Source: Nemertoderma westbladi (lineage: Eukaryota > Xenacoelomorpha > Nemertodermatida > Nemertodermatidae). From it: 64,000 bases of DNA. The position numbers were made by a program, and so were the translations under genes. Location: the NCBI GenBank assembly GCA_032718475.1, contig JAUCBJ010006199.1:1-64000 (forward strand), written 5' to 3'. The notes under the pieces are model-generated. The model ran no database searches. It saw only the letters and a list, made by a program, of their open reading frames with translations, and was not told where the DNA came from. Below are positions 10,787-21,400 of this stretch, one piece after another (position 1 is the stretch's first letter; each line of letters begins with the position of its first letter).

Positions 10787-10985
10787 TGTGGAGATGGCGT
10801 AGCCACGAAATAAAAACGTATGAAAAACTCGGATTCAAGTTCGAGCGATCGCTGATGGCATACTGCAGTCCTGTTGTACCATTATGTAGGTGGGCCTAGG
10901 CTAAAATCTCTAGGGTTGCTAGGTAACCGTAATAACAAAGTTTCGGGACTGTATATTACATGTGTTATGTATGCGGGTTGCCACA
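10787..10985 (-). repeat. 5' LTR of the Gypsy element
   Basis: 199 bp, TG...CA ends, indistinguishable by eye from 6648-6846. It is followed by CGAT (10986-10989), the second copy of the target duplication. Confidence 0.95.
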
Positions 10986-11211
10986 CGATTCCTATACAAG
11001 TAACCTGGACTTTAGAGGTGAGGCTCTCGATTACAGATTAGAATAAGTTCACAAAAAGTTAAAATCTCTTCTTCGATCTGGTTTGCCAATTTGGAAGCGC
11101 TGGGTGACTGGATATCAAAAGCATTTTCAAAGACGATTTCAGAACTGTTATTATTTTACCGAGGTACCAATTCTATCCTATATGCGATTCTATCAGCTTT
11201 AACGTTGGTTA
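10986..11211 (+). pseudogene. Degenerate host gene, 3' part after the Gypsy insertion
   Basis: Crossing the Gypsy element, the frame cut at 6647 continues in phase: END is followed by SYTSNLDFRGEALDYRLE, one in-frame TAA, then VHKKLKSLLRSGLPIWKRWV and YFTEVPILSYMRFYQL before a final stop. The single stop inside otherwise smooth text suggests a point mutation in a once-open frame. This restored phase shows that Gypsy landed inside an existing coding sequence. The product is unrecognised. Confidence 0.5.
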
Positions 11212-11567
11212 CAGGAGGGGACAGTTTATGATTTTCTCTCCCGATCTGAGGCTCTTCAAACGGACATATCTTCAAAAGTTTTCGATGAATTTGTATAATT
11301 GTGGGGCGAGACACGTAGTCGGCGAGCCTTGGCATACGGTTCATATAGGGCAAATGGGGCATGTCCGTCTGGTAAATCTTTGAACGCGAATTTCTCGGCA
11401 TCGCTGATTTGAAATTGAACCAAACTTAGTAGGTAAGTAGTAGAGAGAAAGTTTAGAAAATTTGTAAAGTTTGGTGAAAAATCATGCAGTCTGACGTCAG
11501 CTACGACAGATTATGTGGTTTTTAGAAAATGTTACATTTATCGGGAACGCCTCATTTTCCAGAGCTG
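11212..11567. other. Flanking DNA between the degenerate gene and Merlin
   Basis: No convincing gene. A short stretch near 11410-11480 (GAACCAAACTTAGTAGGTAA and AAGTTTGGT) resembles repeated text at 41930-42140, so this is probably part of a dispersed repeat. Confidence 0.35.
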
Positions 11568-11576
11568 AAATTTTGG

Positions 11577-11671
11577 GGTATTAGTACGTTTGAACGACAC
11601 TAGCCAAACAATCATGAAATCAGATAGAAACTGATAAAAATTGCTACCGGTACCGGTATAGCAGTATTGTT
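11577..11671 (+). repeat. Left terminal inverted repeat of Merlin
   Basis: Outer 33 bp match the reverse complement of 13020-13052 exactly; the inner 55 bp are about 80 percent alike and end in ATAGCAGTATTGTT. Confidence 0.9.
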
Positions 11672-11724
11672 AGGCCTACTGCTGTACTGTTACTTACTGG
11701 CCTACTGTTTGTATACTGTACTCA

Positions 11725-12504
11725 TTGACTGTACTGTTACTTACTGGCCTACTGTTTGTATACTCGTTTGCTCTCGAAGTTCGAATGCGTACTGCACATC
11801 TGTTGCTAGGCGACATTGTTGGGGTGCAAGGCAAAGGATCCCTTGTCGACTGGTACAATTTTATTAGAGAATTAATGTACCGCGATCAAGAGGAGTCAGA
11901 GCCAATGGGTGGACCAGGACATATTGTCCAAATCGACGAGACGCTATTACGGGGAAAACGCAAGAGGAGCACCAACAACCGAGGTCGTTTGCTTGGTGGG
12001 GACCACTTTCCGTCATCCCGATCTAATTATGGGACGACAGTGGATGGGCCGTGGGTGTTTGGACTGGTATGGAAACGTCCAGATAATAAAGTCGACATCC
12101 GCCTCTACCACGTTTTGCATCGTGATGCAGACACCCTCCGTCCTATTTTGGAGAAACATGTCGCCGGTGGAACCAAGATACAGTCCGACGAATGGTCTGC
12201 GTATTGCGGTGTGAATGTTGGCATAACAAACGCCACAAACCCGTGGTCTGCTACCAATGGAACAGGGACCTACATACACGAAACCGTCAACCATTCGGTA
12301 GAGTGGGTGAGTGCGACTGGCACCCACACTCAACGTATAGAGTCGATGTGGGGCCACTTAAAGACGTCAGTCATCCGCAATAAGAAATGCACAACACCGC
12401 AACTTATTGCTGGCCACCTGGCAGAATTTCGGTGGAGACTTTTAAATCGCGACCGACCTTTCTCAAATCTCCTTGCACTTTTCAAACATTACTACCCTTG
12501 CTGA
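11725..12504 (+). CDS. Merlin/IS1595-like DDE transposase, N-terminus uncertain
   Basis: 259 codons. The catalytic domain is clear: HIVQIDETLLRGKRKR (Asp71), KIQSDEWSAY (Asp155) and GTHTQRIESMWGHLK (Glu206), with the Merlin-typical VNHSVEWV before the glutamate and an FRWRLLNR C-terminal helix. It would cut and paste the element by binding the terminal repeats. The first 20 residues (MTVLLLTGLL...) come from a 47-bp tandem duplication at about 11682-11764 and look unlike a transposase N-terminus; the usual N-terminal zinc or helix-turn-helix part appears missing or lies in an upstream exon. From about residue 20 (VRMRTAHLLLGDIVG, GSLVDWYNFIREL) the text is family-like. No stop or frameshift interrupts the catalytic core. 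Confidence 0.9.
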   Translation: MTVLLLTGLLFVYSFALEVRMRTAHLLLGDIVGVQGKGSLVDWYNFIRELMYRDQEESEPMGGPGHIVQIDETLLRGKRKRSTNNRGRLLGGDHFPSSRSNYGTTVDGPWVFGLVWKRPDNKVDIRLYHVLHRDADTLRPILEKHVAGGTKIQSDEWSAYCGVNVGITNATNPWSATNGTGTYIHETVNHSVEWVSATGTHTQRIESMWGHLKTSVIRNKKCTTPQLIAGHLAEFRWRLLNRDRPFSNLLALFKHYYPC

Positions 12505-12542
12505 ATGTCTATACTGTACCTTATACCTTAACCAACCCAAAC

Positions 12543-12558
12543 GGCCCTTTTCAGGGCC
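12543..12558 (+). promoter_or_regulatory. Histone-mRNA-type 3' stem-loop, copy 1
   Basis: GGCCCTTTTCAGGGCC: a 6-bp stem (GGCCCT/AGGGCC) and UUUC loop, preceded by CCAAAC. This fits the metazoan replication-dependent histone stem-loop consensus, including the 5' flank. It lies 39 bp after the transposase stop codon. Confidence 0.8.
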
Positions 12559-12589
12559 AACTACTGTACGACCTGACTTCAACCCAAAC

Positions 12590-12605
12590 GGCCCTTTTCA
12601 GGGCC
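12590..12605 (+). promoter_or_regulatory. Histone-mRNA-type 3' stem-loop, copy 2
   Basis: Identical 16-base stem-loop and CCCAAAC flank, 47 bp after copy 1, within a tandem repeat that also includes CTACTGTA and GACCTGACTT. Confidence 0.8.
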
Positions 12606-12639
12606 ATCTACTGTATGACCTGACTTAACCAACCCAAAC

Positions 12640-12655
12640 GGCCCTTTTCAGGGCC
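12640..12655 (+). promoter_or_regulatory. Histone-mRNA-type 3' stem-loop, copy 3
   Basis: Third identical copy, 50 bp after copy 2. An AATAAA follows at 12665, so a conventional poly(A) signal is also available. I see no strong purine-rich U7-binding element downstream. Confidence 0.8.
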
Positions 12656-12964
12656 AACATATGAAATAAACAACCGTATCGCAACAGCGTTATTAGCTTG
12701 TAATATTTTTTTACAATAAGATACACCCTCAGTCGGGGTAAATATTAATTATAATATTAGAAATATGTATGTACGGTAGACTGTAATTAAGATTACGTAC
12801 GCATAGTAAATCGTAATTAAACTAATAGATTAAGCTAAAATATTACATAATTAAGCTAGTAAATAATAGTAATAGTAGTAATAATAGTAGTAGTAAGTAA
12901 TATAGATTAAAATACATTACCTTCAAAGAACTTAATAAATAATACCCATGCAATCCGCAAGGTG

Positions 12965-13052
12965 GTGAACAATACTGCTATACCGGTACCGGTACCATTA
13001 TTTATCTGATTTTAGGCTTGTTTGGCTAGTGTCGTTCAAACGTACTAATACC
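12965..13052 (-). repeat. Right terminal inverted repeat of Merlin
   Basis: Reverse complement of the left repeat, ending CGTACTAATACC immediately before the second AAATTTTGG target duplication. Confidence 0.9.
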
Positions 13053-13061
13053 AAATTTTGG

Positions 13062-13269
13062 TTGCTTGTAGAGAATCATAAAGTCTATCTTCTACGAAAT
13101 GGAAAAGTTAAGACATTTAATTGAGGATCGGCTACAGACTCCGAAGTAATGACATAGGCCTGCCGGTACGGTACTGCTGTACTGTACAAGTACGAAATTG
13201 CAGAATAATAATTTGACACCACCTAGCGGATTAATATATAATTGTATATCAATCGAATACATTTTATAG
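13062..13269. other. Short AT-rich flank of Merlin
   Basis: No gene or repeat recognised here apart from GTACTGTAC-rich text near 13170. Confidence 0.3.
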
Positions 13270-14303
13270 CATGGGGTATAGGGTCCGAGCCACGAAGTTG
13301 GCGGAGCCTTTGCGAACTGGCGCTATCTCTTAGGGGGGTAGGTCAATTATGGCAAATAGTTCATTCAATAATTGTACTGTATGTCATCATCGACGCTACG
13401 ATTTTGACTTACTTATAACTTCGTCGGATTTAAAGCTTTCGAGTCTAAAATTAGTAGGCATCAATAAGACCATAAGTTTTGTTTTTTAGGGACTTCCAGA
13501 CACCATCAAATCCTCAGTCTCTCGCTAGAGGGCTACATGTCAGATATTATATATCCTCACATTTTCTTTGCTTTAAACCCGTTCTAGTCCATGTACTGTA
13601 TGGACCATTGTACTAGACCATTAACTGTGTCATTCAAAGGAAGCTCATCTGTCTGCAGTTCTCTAGTCTGCCGCTAGAGGGCAAAATGTCTCAAAGTGCA
13701 ATCAATGATTTAGCTGAAACATCAGATATGTGCTAGAACAAGTCCAGTGTGTTTGCCGGGCTAGGAATCAGTCCGACCAGTTCTACCTCACCATTATTCC
13801 AGCTAGGTGTAATTATATAGGACATGCAATATTTAGTGTTTAGGCCCTAGAGTAATAAGACAGCTTGCTTATGGTTTATCTCGCAAAATGATTGGCTGAG
13901 TATTTAATGGAGATTCTTTAGAATAAATATAGCTAAATAATTTTGTTGTGACATCAACATGGTAAATTAATATTTCAGTATCAATACTAAAACGTCATAA
14001 GGTAAGTTATAATATTTCTTATAAATTGTTTCGCCTCCACGCCTAAAATATATTACTTTTAAAACACAAATTTTCTGTTAATACCTGCAGCTGTGAACAA
14101 TCCTCTGTGTACCTTTGGGTTGGGGTGCAGATTAAGGGGGGGGGGGGGGGGGGGGGGTTGAAAGCGAGCAACTTTCCCCTCTTATGATTTATTTGCGGTT
14201 TGGTTAATTTCTTAAATACAGATTTTGTGTTAGAATTGCTCAATTTTAATTTGTATCTCATAACTGAGCCTCGTGCTGCGCGAAGGCCCCACGAACGTGT
14301 TTT
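13270..14303. repeat. Dispersed repeat family, copy 1, with a 22-base G run
   Basis: Begins with CGAGCCACGAAGTTGGCGGA and ends with GTGCTGCGCGAAGGCCCCAC. The same pair of end motifs brackets 41812-42313 and, inverted, 55622-56412. No frame of interest inside. It contains two CTAGAGGG-type motifs (about 13520 and 13670) and an uninterrupted G run at 14136-14157. Boundaries and class are unknown. Confidence 0.5.
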
Positions 14304-15470
14304 TGTGTCTTATAGATGAGTAATTACAGATTCTTAAAAAAATGTCAAGGTGTGCCTGTAACCAAAATGCCGTTATTCAATTTTTGCCATTGGGGGACAT
14401 TTTAGTGGTGTAGTAGAAAACAAAGTGTTCCAGGATCTCCTGTATGCTAACTATACATCTACAGATATGATGTTTCTTAAAATTTATAGACAAATTTTCG
14501 AGCTTTCATTTGGTATTTAACATATTAACTTTTATTAACATCAGATAGAAACTAGAGCTCCTTATTTAACTGCTCCTAATCATTTTTTTGTCAGAAAATC
14601 ACGTTTTCCGTGGTTTTTGACGATATCAAGCAAAATTTAATGCTATTTATTTACATTATCGTTTAGCAAACATGGTTTCCTAGATTCCTGATGAAAATGT
14701 CTACCTGTGACATTTTATTTCATGAGATTTCATTCAATAGAAATGGAATTACACCACAGTCTCACTTTTTTGTATGTTTTGACTTCTTTTCTGTATATTG
14801 CTCCAGTAGATGTCCAAATACTTAATGAACTTTGTTTGGACAATTGAAAAACTACATTTTTTAGTATGATTTTTGAGCAAAATTATATACAACTTTACGA
14901 GGTCCCAAAAAATATGATTCTAATATTAAGTCGAATCGTGTGCGAAACGTTTTCGCCACTTGTTGTGAGTTTGGGCCATACCCTCTACGGATGCACTCTT
15001 ACTAAAACTAAAAATCACCAAAAGGGATATAACAATAATTTTCCTGCTACTTTGAGTTGTTGTTCATTGCCAAAACTTTACATAACAAATGAAACAAAAG
15101 TACGATTCAACTCTTAACAAAACTACCAGAAGAGGACTATCATAGAGAAGTCCTCCTCTTCATGGTAGTATACAAGTATAGCAAAGGTAACACATAAAAC
15201 ACATACATAGGCCGAGAGTATAGAATACATCAATTCATTTTTTATAAAAATAATAATACGGAGTTCAGTTCAGTGGATATAAATCAACGTTTGCTTCTAA
15301 TCAAGTGATTGCAATTAGTGAATCCGTATAATCTACTTGGATTCTTTCTCTTTGTACTCCTCTTTGATTCAGCATCCCCCACTAAGGGGTGGGGGAGCGG
15401 TCGCTAAGTGGACTCTGGTGATAGGGAGGGGTTTCCGAGCGTGGGGACCTGGAGTATCGTCTAAAACATA
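14304..15470. other. AT-rich spacer before the satellite, with a small hairpin
   Basis: No supported gene. At 15121-15168 an imperfect 48-nt hairpin can form (ACTACC with GGTAGT, GAAGAG with CTCTTC, GACT with AGTC). Around 15370-15450 the DNA becomes locally GC-rich immediately before the array. Confidence 0.35.
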
Positions 15471-18400
15471 CAATAAATAAACAGCTAATAGGGAAGCAAT
15501 AAAGTTAGTTAAAATTAAATATCTAATAGGGAAGCAATAAGGTTAGTTAAAAATAAACAGCTAATAGGGAAGCAATAAAGTTACTAGGTAAGTTAAAAAT
15601 AAACAGCTAATAGGGAAGCAATAAAGATAGTTAAAAATAAACAGCTAATAGGGAAGCAATAAGGTTAGTTAAAAATAAACAGCTAATAAGGAAGCAATAA
15701 AGTTAGTTAAAAATAAACAGCTAATAGGGAAGCAATAAAGTTAGTTAAAAATAAACAGCTAATAAGGAAGCAATAAAGTTAGTTAAAAATAAACAGCTAA
15801 TAGGGAAGCAATAAAGATAGTTAAAAATAAACAGCTAATAGGGAAGCAATAAAGATAGTTAAAAATAAACAGCTAATAGGGAAGCAATAAAGTTAGTTAA
15901 AAATAAACAGCTAATAGGGAAGCAATAAAGTTAGTTAAAAATAAACAGCTAATAAGGAAGCAATAAAGTTAGTTAAAAATAAACAGCTAATAGGGAAGCA
16001 ATAAAGATAGTTAAAAATAAACAGCTAATAGGGAAGCAATAAAGTTAGTTAAAAATAAACAGGTAATAGGGAAGCAATAAGGTTAGTTAAAAATATACAG
16101 CTAATAGGGAAGCAATAAGGTTACTATGTAAGTTAAAAATAAACATATAATAGGGAAGCAATAAGGTTAGTTAAATAAACAGCTAGGGAAATAATGAAGT
16201 TAGTTAAAAATAAACAGCTAATAGGGAAGCAATAAAGTTAGTTAAAAATAAACAGCTAATAGGGAAGCAATAAAGTTAGTTAAAATTAAATATCTAATAG
16301 GGAAGCAATAAGGTTACTAGGATAGTTAAAAATAAACAGCTAATAGGGAAGCAATAATGTTAGTTAAAAATAAACAGCTAATAGGGAAGCAATAAAGTTA
16401 GTTAAAATTAAATATCTAATAGGGAAGCAATAAGGTTACTAGGATAGTTAAAAATAAACAGCTAATAGGGAAGCAATAATGTTAGTTAAAAATAAACAGC
16501 TAATAGGGAAATAATGAAGTTAGTTAAAAAAAAACTGCAAATAGGGAAGCAATAAAGTTAGTTAAAAATAAACAGCTAATAGGGAAGCAATAAAGTTAGT
16601 TAAAATTAAATATCTAATAGGGAAGGAAGCAATAAAGTTAGTTAAAATTAAACAGCTAATAGGGAAGGAAGCAATAAAGTTATTTAAAATAAACAGCTAA
16701 TAGGGAAGCAATAAAGATAGTTAAAAATAAACAGCTAATAGGGAAGCAATAAGGTTAGTTAAAAATAAACAGCTAATAGGGAAGCAATAAAGTTAGTTAA
16801 GATTAAACAGCTAATGGGGAAGCAATAAGGTTACTAGGTAAGTTAAAAATAAACAGCTAATAGGGAAGTAATAAAGTTAGTTAAAAATAAACAGCTAATA
16901 GGGAAGCAATAAAGATAGTTAAAAATAAACAGCTAATAGGGAAGCAATAAGGTTAGTTAAAAATAAACAGCTAATAGGGAAGCAATAAAGTTAGTTAAGA
17001 TTAAACAGCTAATAGGGAAGCAATAAAGTTAGTTAAAATTAAACAGCTAATAGGGAAGGAAGCAATAAAGTTAGTTAAAATTAAACAGCTAATAGGGAAG
17101 GAAGCAATAAAGTTAGTTAAAAATAAACAGCTAATAGGGAAGCAATAAAGATAGTTAAAAATAAACAGCTAATAGGGAAGCAATAAGGTTAGTTAAAAAT
17201 AAACAGCTAATAGGGAAGCAATAAGGTTAGTTAAAAATAAACAGCTAATAGGGAAGCAATAAAGTTAGTTAAAATTAAATATCTAATAGGGAAGCAATAA
17301 GGTTAGTTAAAAATAAACAGCTAATAGGGAAGCAATAAAGTTACTAGGTAAGTTAAAAATAAACAGCTAATAGGGAAGTAATAAAGTTAGTTAAAAATAA
17401 ACAGCTAATAGGGAAGCAATAAGGTTAGTTAAAAATAAACAGCTAATAGGGAGGCAATAAAGTTAGTTAAAAATAAACAGCTAATAGGGAAGCAATAAAG
17501 ATAGTTAAAAATAAACAGCTAATAGGGAAGCAATAAAGTTACTAGGTAAGTTAAAAATAAACAGCTAATAGGGAAGTAATAAAGTTAGTTAAAAATAAAC
17601 AGCTAATAGGGAAGCAATAAAGATAGTTAAAAATAAACAGCTAATAGGGAAGCAATAAGGTTAGTTAAAAATAAACAGCTAATAGGGAAGCAATAAAGTT
17701 AGTTAAAATTAAATATCTAATAGGGAAGCAATAAGGTTACTAGGATAGTTAAAAATAAACAGCTAATAGGGAAGCAATAATGTTAGTTAAAAATAAACAG
17801 CTAATAGGGAAATAATGAAGTTAGTTAAAAAAAAACTGCAAATAGGGAAGCAATAAAGTTAGTTAAAAATAAACAGCTAATAGGGAAGCAATAAAGTTAG
17901 TTAAAAATAAACAGCTAATAGGGAAGCAATAAAGATAGTTAAAAATAAACAGCTAATAGGGAAGCAATAAAGATAGTTAAAAATAAACATATAATAGGGA
18001 AGCAATAAGGTTAGTTAAATAAACAGCTAGGGAAATAATGAAGTTAGTTAAAAATAAACAGCTAATAGGGAAGCAATAAAGTTAGTTAAAAATAAACAGC
18101 TAATAGGGAAGCAATAAAGTTAGTTAAAATTAAATATCTAATAGGGAAGCAATAAGGTTACTAGGATAGTTAAAAATAAACAGCTAATAGGGAAGCAATA
18201 ATGTTAGTTAAAAATAAACAGCTAATAGGGAAGCAATAAAGTTAGTTAAAATTAAATATCTAATAGGGAAGCAATAAGGTTACTAGGATAGTTAAAAATA
18301 AACAGCTAATAGGGAAGCAATAATGTTAGTTAAAAATAAACAGCTAATAGGGAAATAATGAAGTTAGTTAAAAAAAAACTGCAAATAGGGAAGCAATAAA

Positions 18401-21400
18401 GTTAGTTAAAAATAAACAGCTAATAGGGAAGCAATAAAGTTAGTTAAAATTAAATATCTAATAGGGAAGGAAGCAATAAAGTTAGTTAAAATTAAACAGC
18501 TAATAGGGAAGGAAGCAATAAAGTTATTTAAAATAAACAGCTAATAGGGAAGCAATAAAGATAGTTAAAAATAAACAGCTAATAGGGAAGCAATAAGGTT
18601 AGTTAAAAATAAACAGCTAATAGGGAAGCAATAAAGTTAGTTAAGATTAAACAGCTAATGGGGAAGCAATAAGGTTACTAGGTAAGTTAAAAATAAACAG
18701 CTAATAGGGAAGTAATAAAGTTAGTTAAAAATAAACAGCTAATAGGGAAGCAATAAAGATAGTTAAAAATAAACAGCTAATAGGGAAGCAATAAGGTTAG
18801 TTAAAAATAAACAGCTAATAGGGAAGCAATAAAGTTAGTTAAGATTAAACAGCTAATAGGGAAGCAATAAAGTTAGTTAAAATTAAACAGCTAATAGGGA
18901 AGGAAGCAATAAAGTTAGTTAAAATTAAACAGCTAATAGGGAAGGAAGCAATAAAGTTAGTTAAAAATAAACAGCTAATAGGGAAGCAATAAAGATAGTT
19001 AAAAATAAACAGCTAATAGGGAAGCAATAAGGTTAGTTAAAAATAAACAGCTAATAGGGAAGCAATAAGGTTAGTTAAAAATAAACAGCTAATAGGGAAG
19101 CAATAAAGTTAGTTAAAATTAAATATCTAATAGGGAAGCAATAAGGTTAGTTAAAAATAAACAGCTAATAGGGAAGCAATAAAGTTACTAGGTAAGTTAA
19201 AAATAAACAGCTAATAGGGAAGTAATAAAGTTAGTTAAAAATAAACAGCTAATAGGGAAGCAATAAGGTTAGTTAAAAATAAACAGCTAATAGGGAGGCA
19301 ATAAAGTTAGTTAAAAATAAACAGCTAATAGGGAAGCAATAAAGATAGTTAAAAATAAACAGCTAATAGGGAAGCAATAAAGTTACTAGGTAAGTTAAAA
19401 ATAAACAGCTAATAGGGAAGTAATAAAGTTAGTTAAAAATAAACAGCTAATAGGGAAGCAATAAAGATAGTTAAAAATAAACAGCTAATAGGGAAGCAAT
19501 AAGGTTAGTTAAAAATAAACAGCTAATAGGGAAGCAATAAAGTTAGTTAAAATTAAATATCTAATAGGGAAGGAATAAGGTTACTAGGATAGTTAAAAAT
19601 AAACAGCTAATAGGGAAGCAATAATGTTAGTTAAAAATAAACAGCTAATAGGGAAATAATGAAGTTAGTTAAAAAAAAACTGCAAATAGGGAAGCAATAA
19701 AGTTAGTTAAAAATAAACAGCTAATAGGGAAGCAATAAAGTTAGTTAAAAATAAACAGCTAATAGGGAAGCAATAAAGATAGTTAAAAATAAACAGGTAA
19801 TAGGGAAGCAATAAAGTTAGTTAAAAATAAACACGTAATAGGGAAGCAATAAAGTTAGTTAAAAATAAACAGCTAATAGGGAAGCAATACAGTTAGTTAA
19901 AAATAAACAGCTAATAGGGAAGCAATAAAGTTAGTTAAAAATAAACAGCTAATAGGGAAGGAAGCAATAAAGTTATTTAAAATAAACAGCTAATAGGGAA
20001 GCAATAAAGATAGTTAAAAATAAACAGCTAATAGGGAAGCAATAAGGTTAGTTAAAAATAAACAGCTAATAGGGAAGCAATAAAGTTAGTTAAAATTAAA
20101 CAGCTAATAAGGAAGCAATAAAGTTAGTTCAAAATAAACAGCTAATAGGGAAGCAATAAAGTTAGTTAAAAATAAACAGCTAATAGGGAAGCAATAAGGT
20201 TAGTTAAAAATAAACAGCTAATAGGGAAGCAATAAAGTTAGTTAAAAATAAACAGCTAATAAGGAAGCAATAAAGTTAGTTAAAAATAAACAGCTAATAA
20301 GGAAGCAATAAAGTTAGTTAAAAATAAACAGCTAATAAGGAAGCAATAAAGTTAGTTAAAAATAAACAGCTAATAGGGAAGCAATAAAGTTAGTTAAAAA
20401 TAAACAGCTAATAGGGAAGCAATAATGATAGTTAAAAATAAACAGCTAATAGGGAAGCAATAAAGATAGTTAAAAATAAACAGCTAATAGGGAAGCAATA
20501 AGGTTAGTTAAAAATAAACAGCTAATAGGGAAGCAATAAAGTTAGTTAAAATTAAATATCTAATAGGGAAGCAATAAAGTTAGCTAAAATTAAACAGCTA
20601 ATAGGGAAGCATTAAAGTTAGTTAAAAATAAACAGGTAATAGGGAAGCAATAAAGATAGTTAAAAATAAACAGCTAATAGGGAAGCAATAAAGATAGTTA
20701 AAAATAAACAGCTAATAGGGAAGCAATAAGGTTAGTTAAAAATAAACAGCTAATAGGGAAGCAATAAAGTTAGTTAAAAATAAACAGCTAATAGGGAAGC
20801 AATAATGATAGTTAAAAATAAACAGCTAATAGGGAAGCATTAAAGTTAGTTAAAAATAAACAGGTAATAGGGAAGCAATAAAGATAGTTAAAAATAAACA
20901 GCTAATAGGGAAGCAATAAAGTTAGTTAAAAATAAACAGCTAATAGGGAAGCAATAAGGTTAGTTAAAAATAAACAGCTAATAGGGAAGCAATAAAGTTA
21001 GTTAAAAATAAACAGCTAATAGGGAAGGAAGCAATAAAGTTAGTTAAAAATAAACAGCTAATAAGGAAGCAATAAAGTTAGTTAAAAATAAACAGCTAAT
21101 AGGGAAGCAATAAAGTTAGTTAAAAATAAACAGCTAATAGGGAAGCAATAATGATAGTTAAAAATAAACAGCTAATAGGGAAGCAATAAAGATAGTTAAA
21201 AATAAACAGCTAATAGGGAAGCAATAAAGTTAGTTAAAAATAAACAGCTAATAGAGAAGCAATAAAGATAGTTAAAAATAAACAGCTAATAGGGAAGCAA
21301 TAAAGATAGTTAAAAATAAACAGCTAATAGGGAAGCAATAATGATAGTTAAAAATAAACAGCTAATAGGGAAGCAATAAAGATAGTTAAAAATAAACAGC

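Larger units (their letters stand above)
6648..10985 (-). mobile_element. Ty3/Gypsy LTR retrotransposon, full length with broken pol
   Basis: A 4338-bp element on the minus strand: 199-bp LTRs at both ends, a CGAT duplication outside them (6644-6647 and 10986-10989), a primer-binding site next to the 5' LTR, a purine-rich tract next to the 3' LTR, and gag, protease, reverse transcriptase, RNase H and integrase in the Ty3/Gypsy order. The LTRs look identical by eye, implying recent insertion, yet pol is interrupted by two frame breaks (about 9166 in RT and about 8730 between RT and RNase H), so this copy is not autonomous as read. It is much more GC-rich than the AT-rich host DNA around it. 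It sits inside an older degenerate gene. Confidence 0.95.
11577..13052 (+). mobile_element. Merlin-superfamily DNA transposon
   Basis: A 1476-bp element with terminal inverted repeats of about 90 bp (outer 33 bp identical, starting GGTATTAGTACG) and a perfect 9-bp direct duplication AAATTTTGG at 11568-11576 and 13053-13061. Merlin elements make 8-9 bp duplications and are the animal relatives of bacterial IS1016/IS1595. The interior holds a DDE transposase frame followed by three identical histone-type stem-loops. The inner part of each inverted repeat carries ACCGGTACCGGTATAGCAG. With both ends and the duplication intact, this copy was a genuine insertion. Confidence 0.93.

Noticed and set aside
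7104-10802. Numerous Arg/Pro/Gly-rich frames on both strands within the Gypsy element
   Set aside because: GC-rich shadow frames of gag and pol with low-complexity composition.
11156-11401. 81-codon minus-strand frame between the degenerate gene and Merlin
   Set aside because: No recognisable motif, and it overlaps the plus-strand continuation of the degenerate gene.
11725-12504. Bacterial insertion sequence contamination (IS1595/IS1016 type)
   Set aside because: Long inverted repeats sharing host-like ACCGGTACC text, a 9-bp duplication in host DNA and eukaryotic-type 3' stem-loops fit the animal Merlin superfamily.
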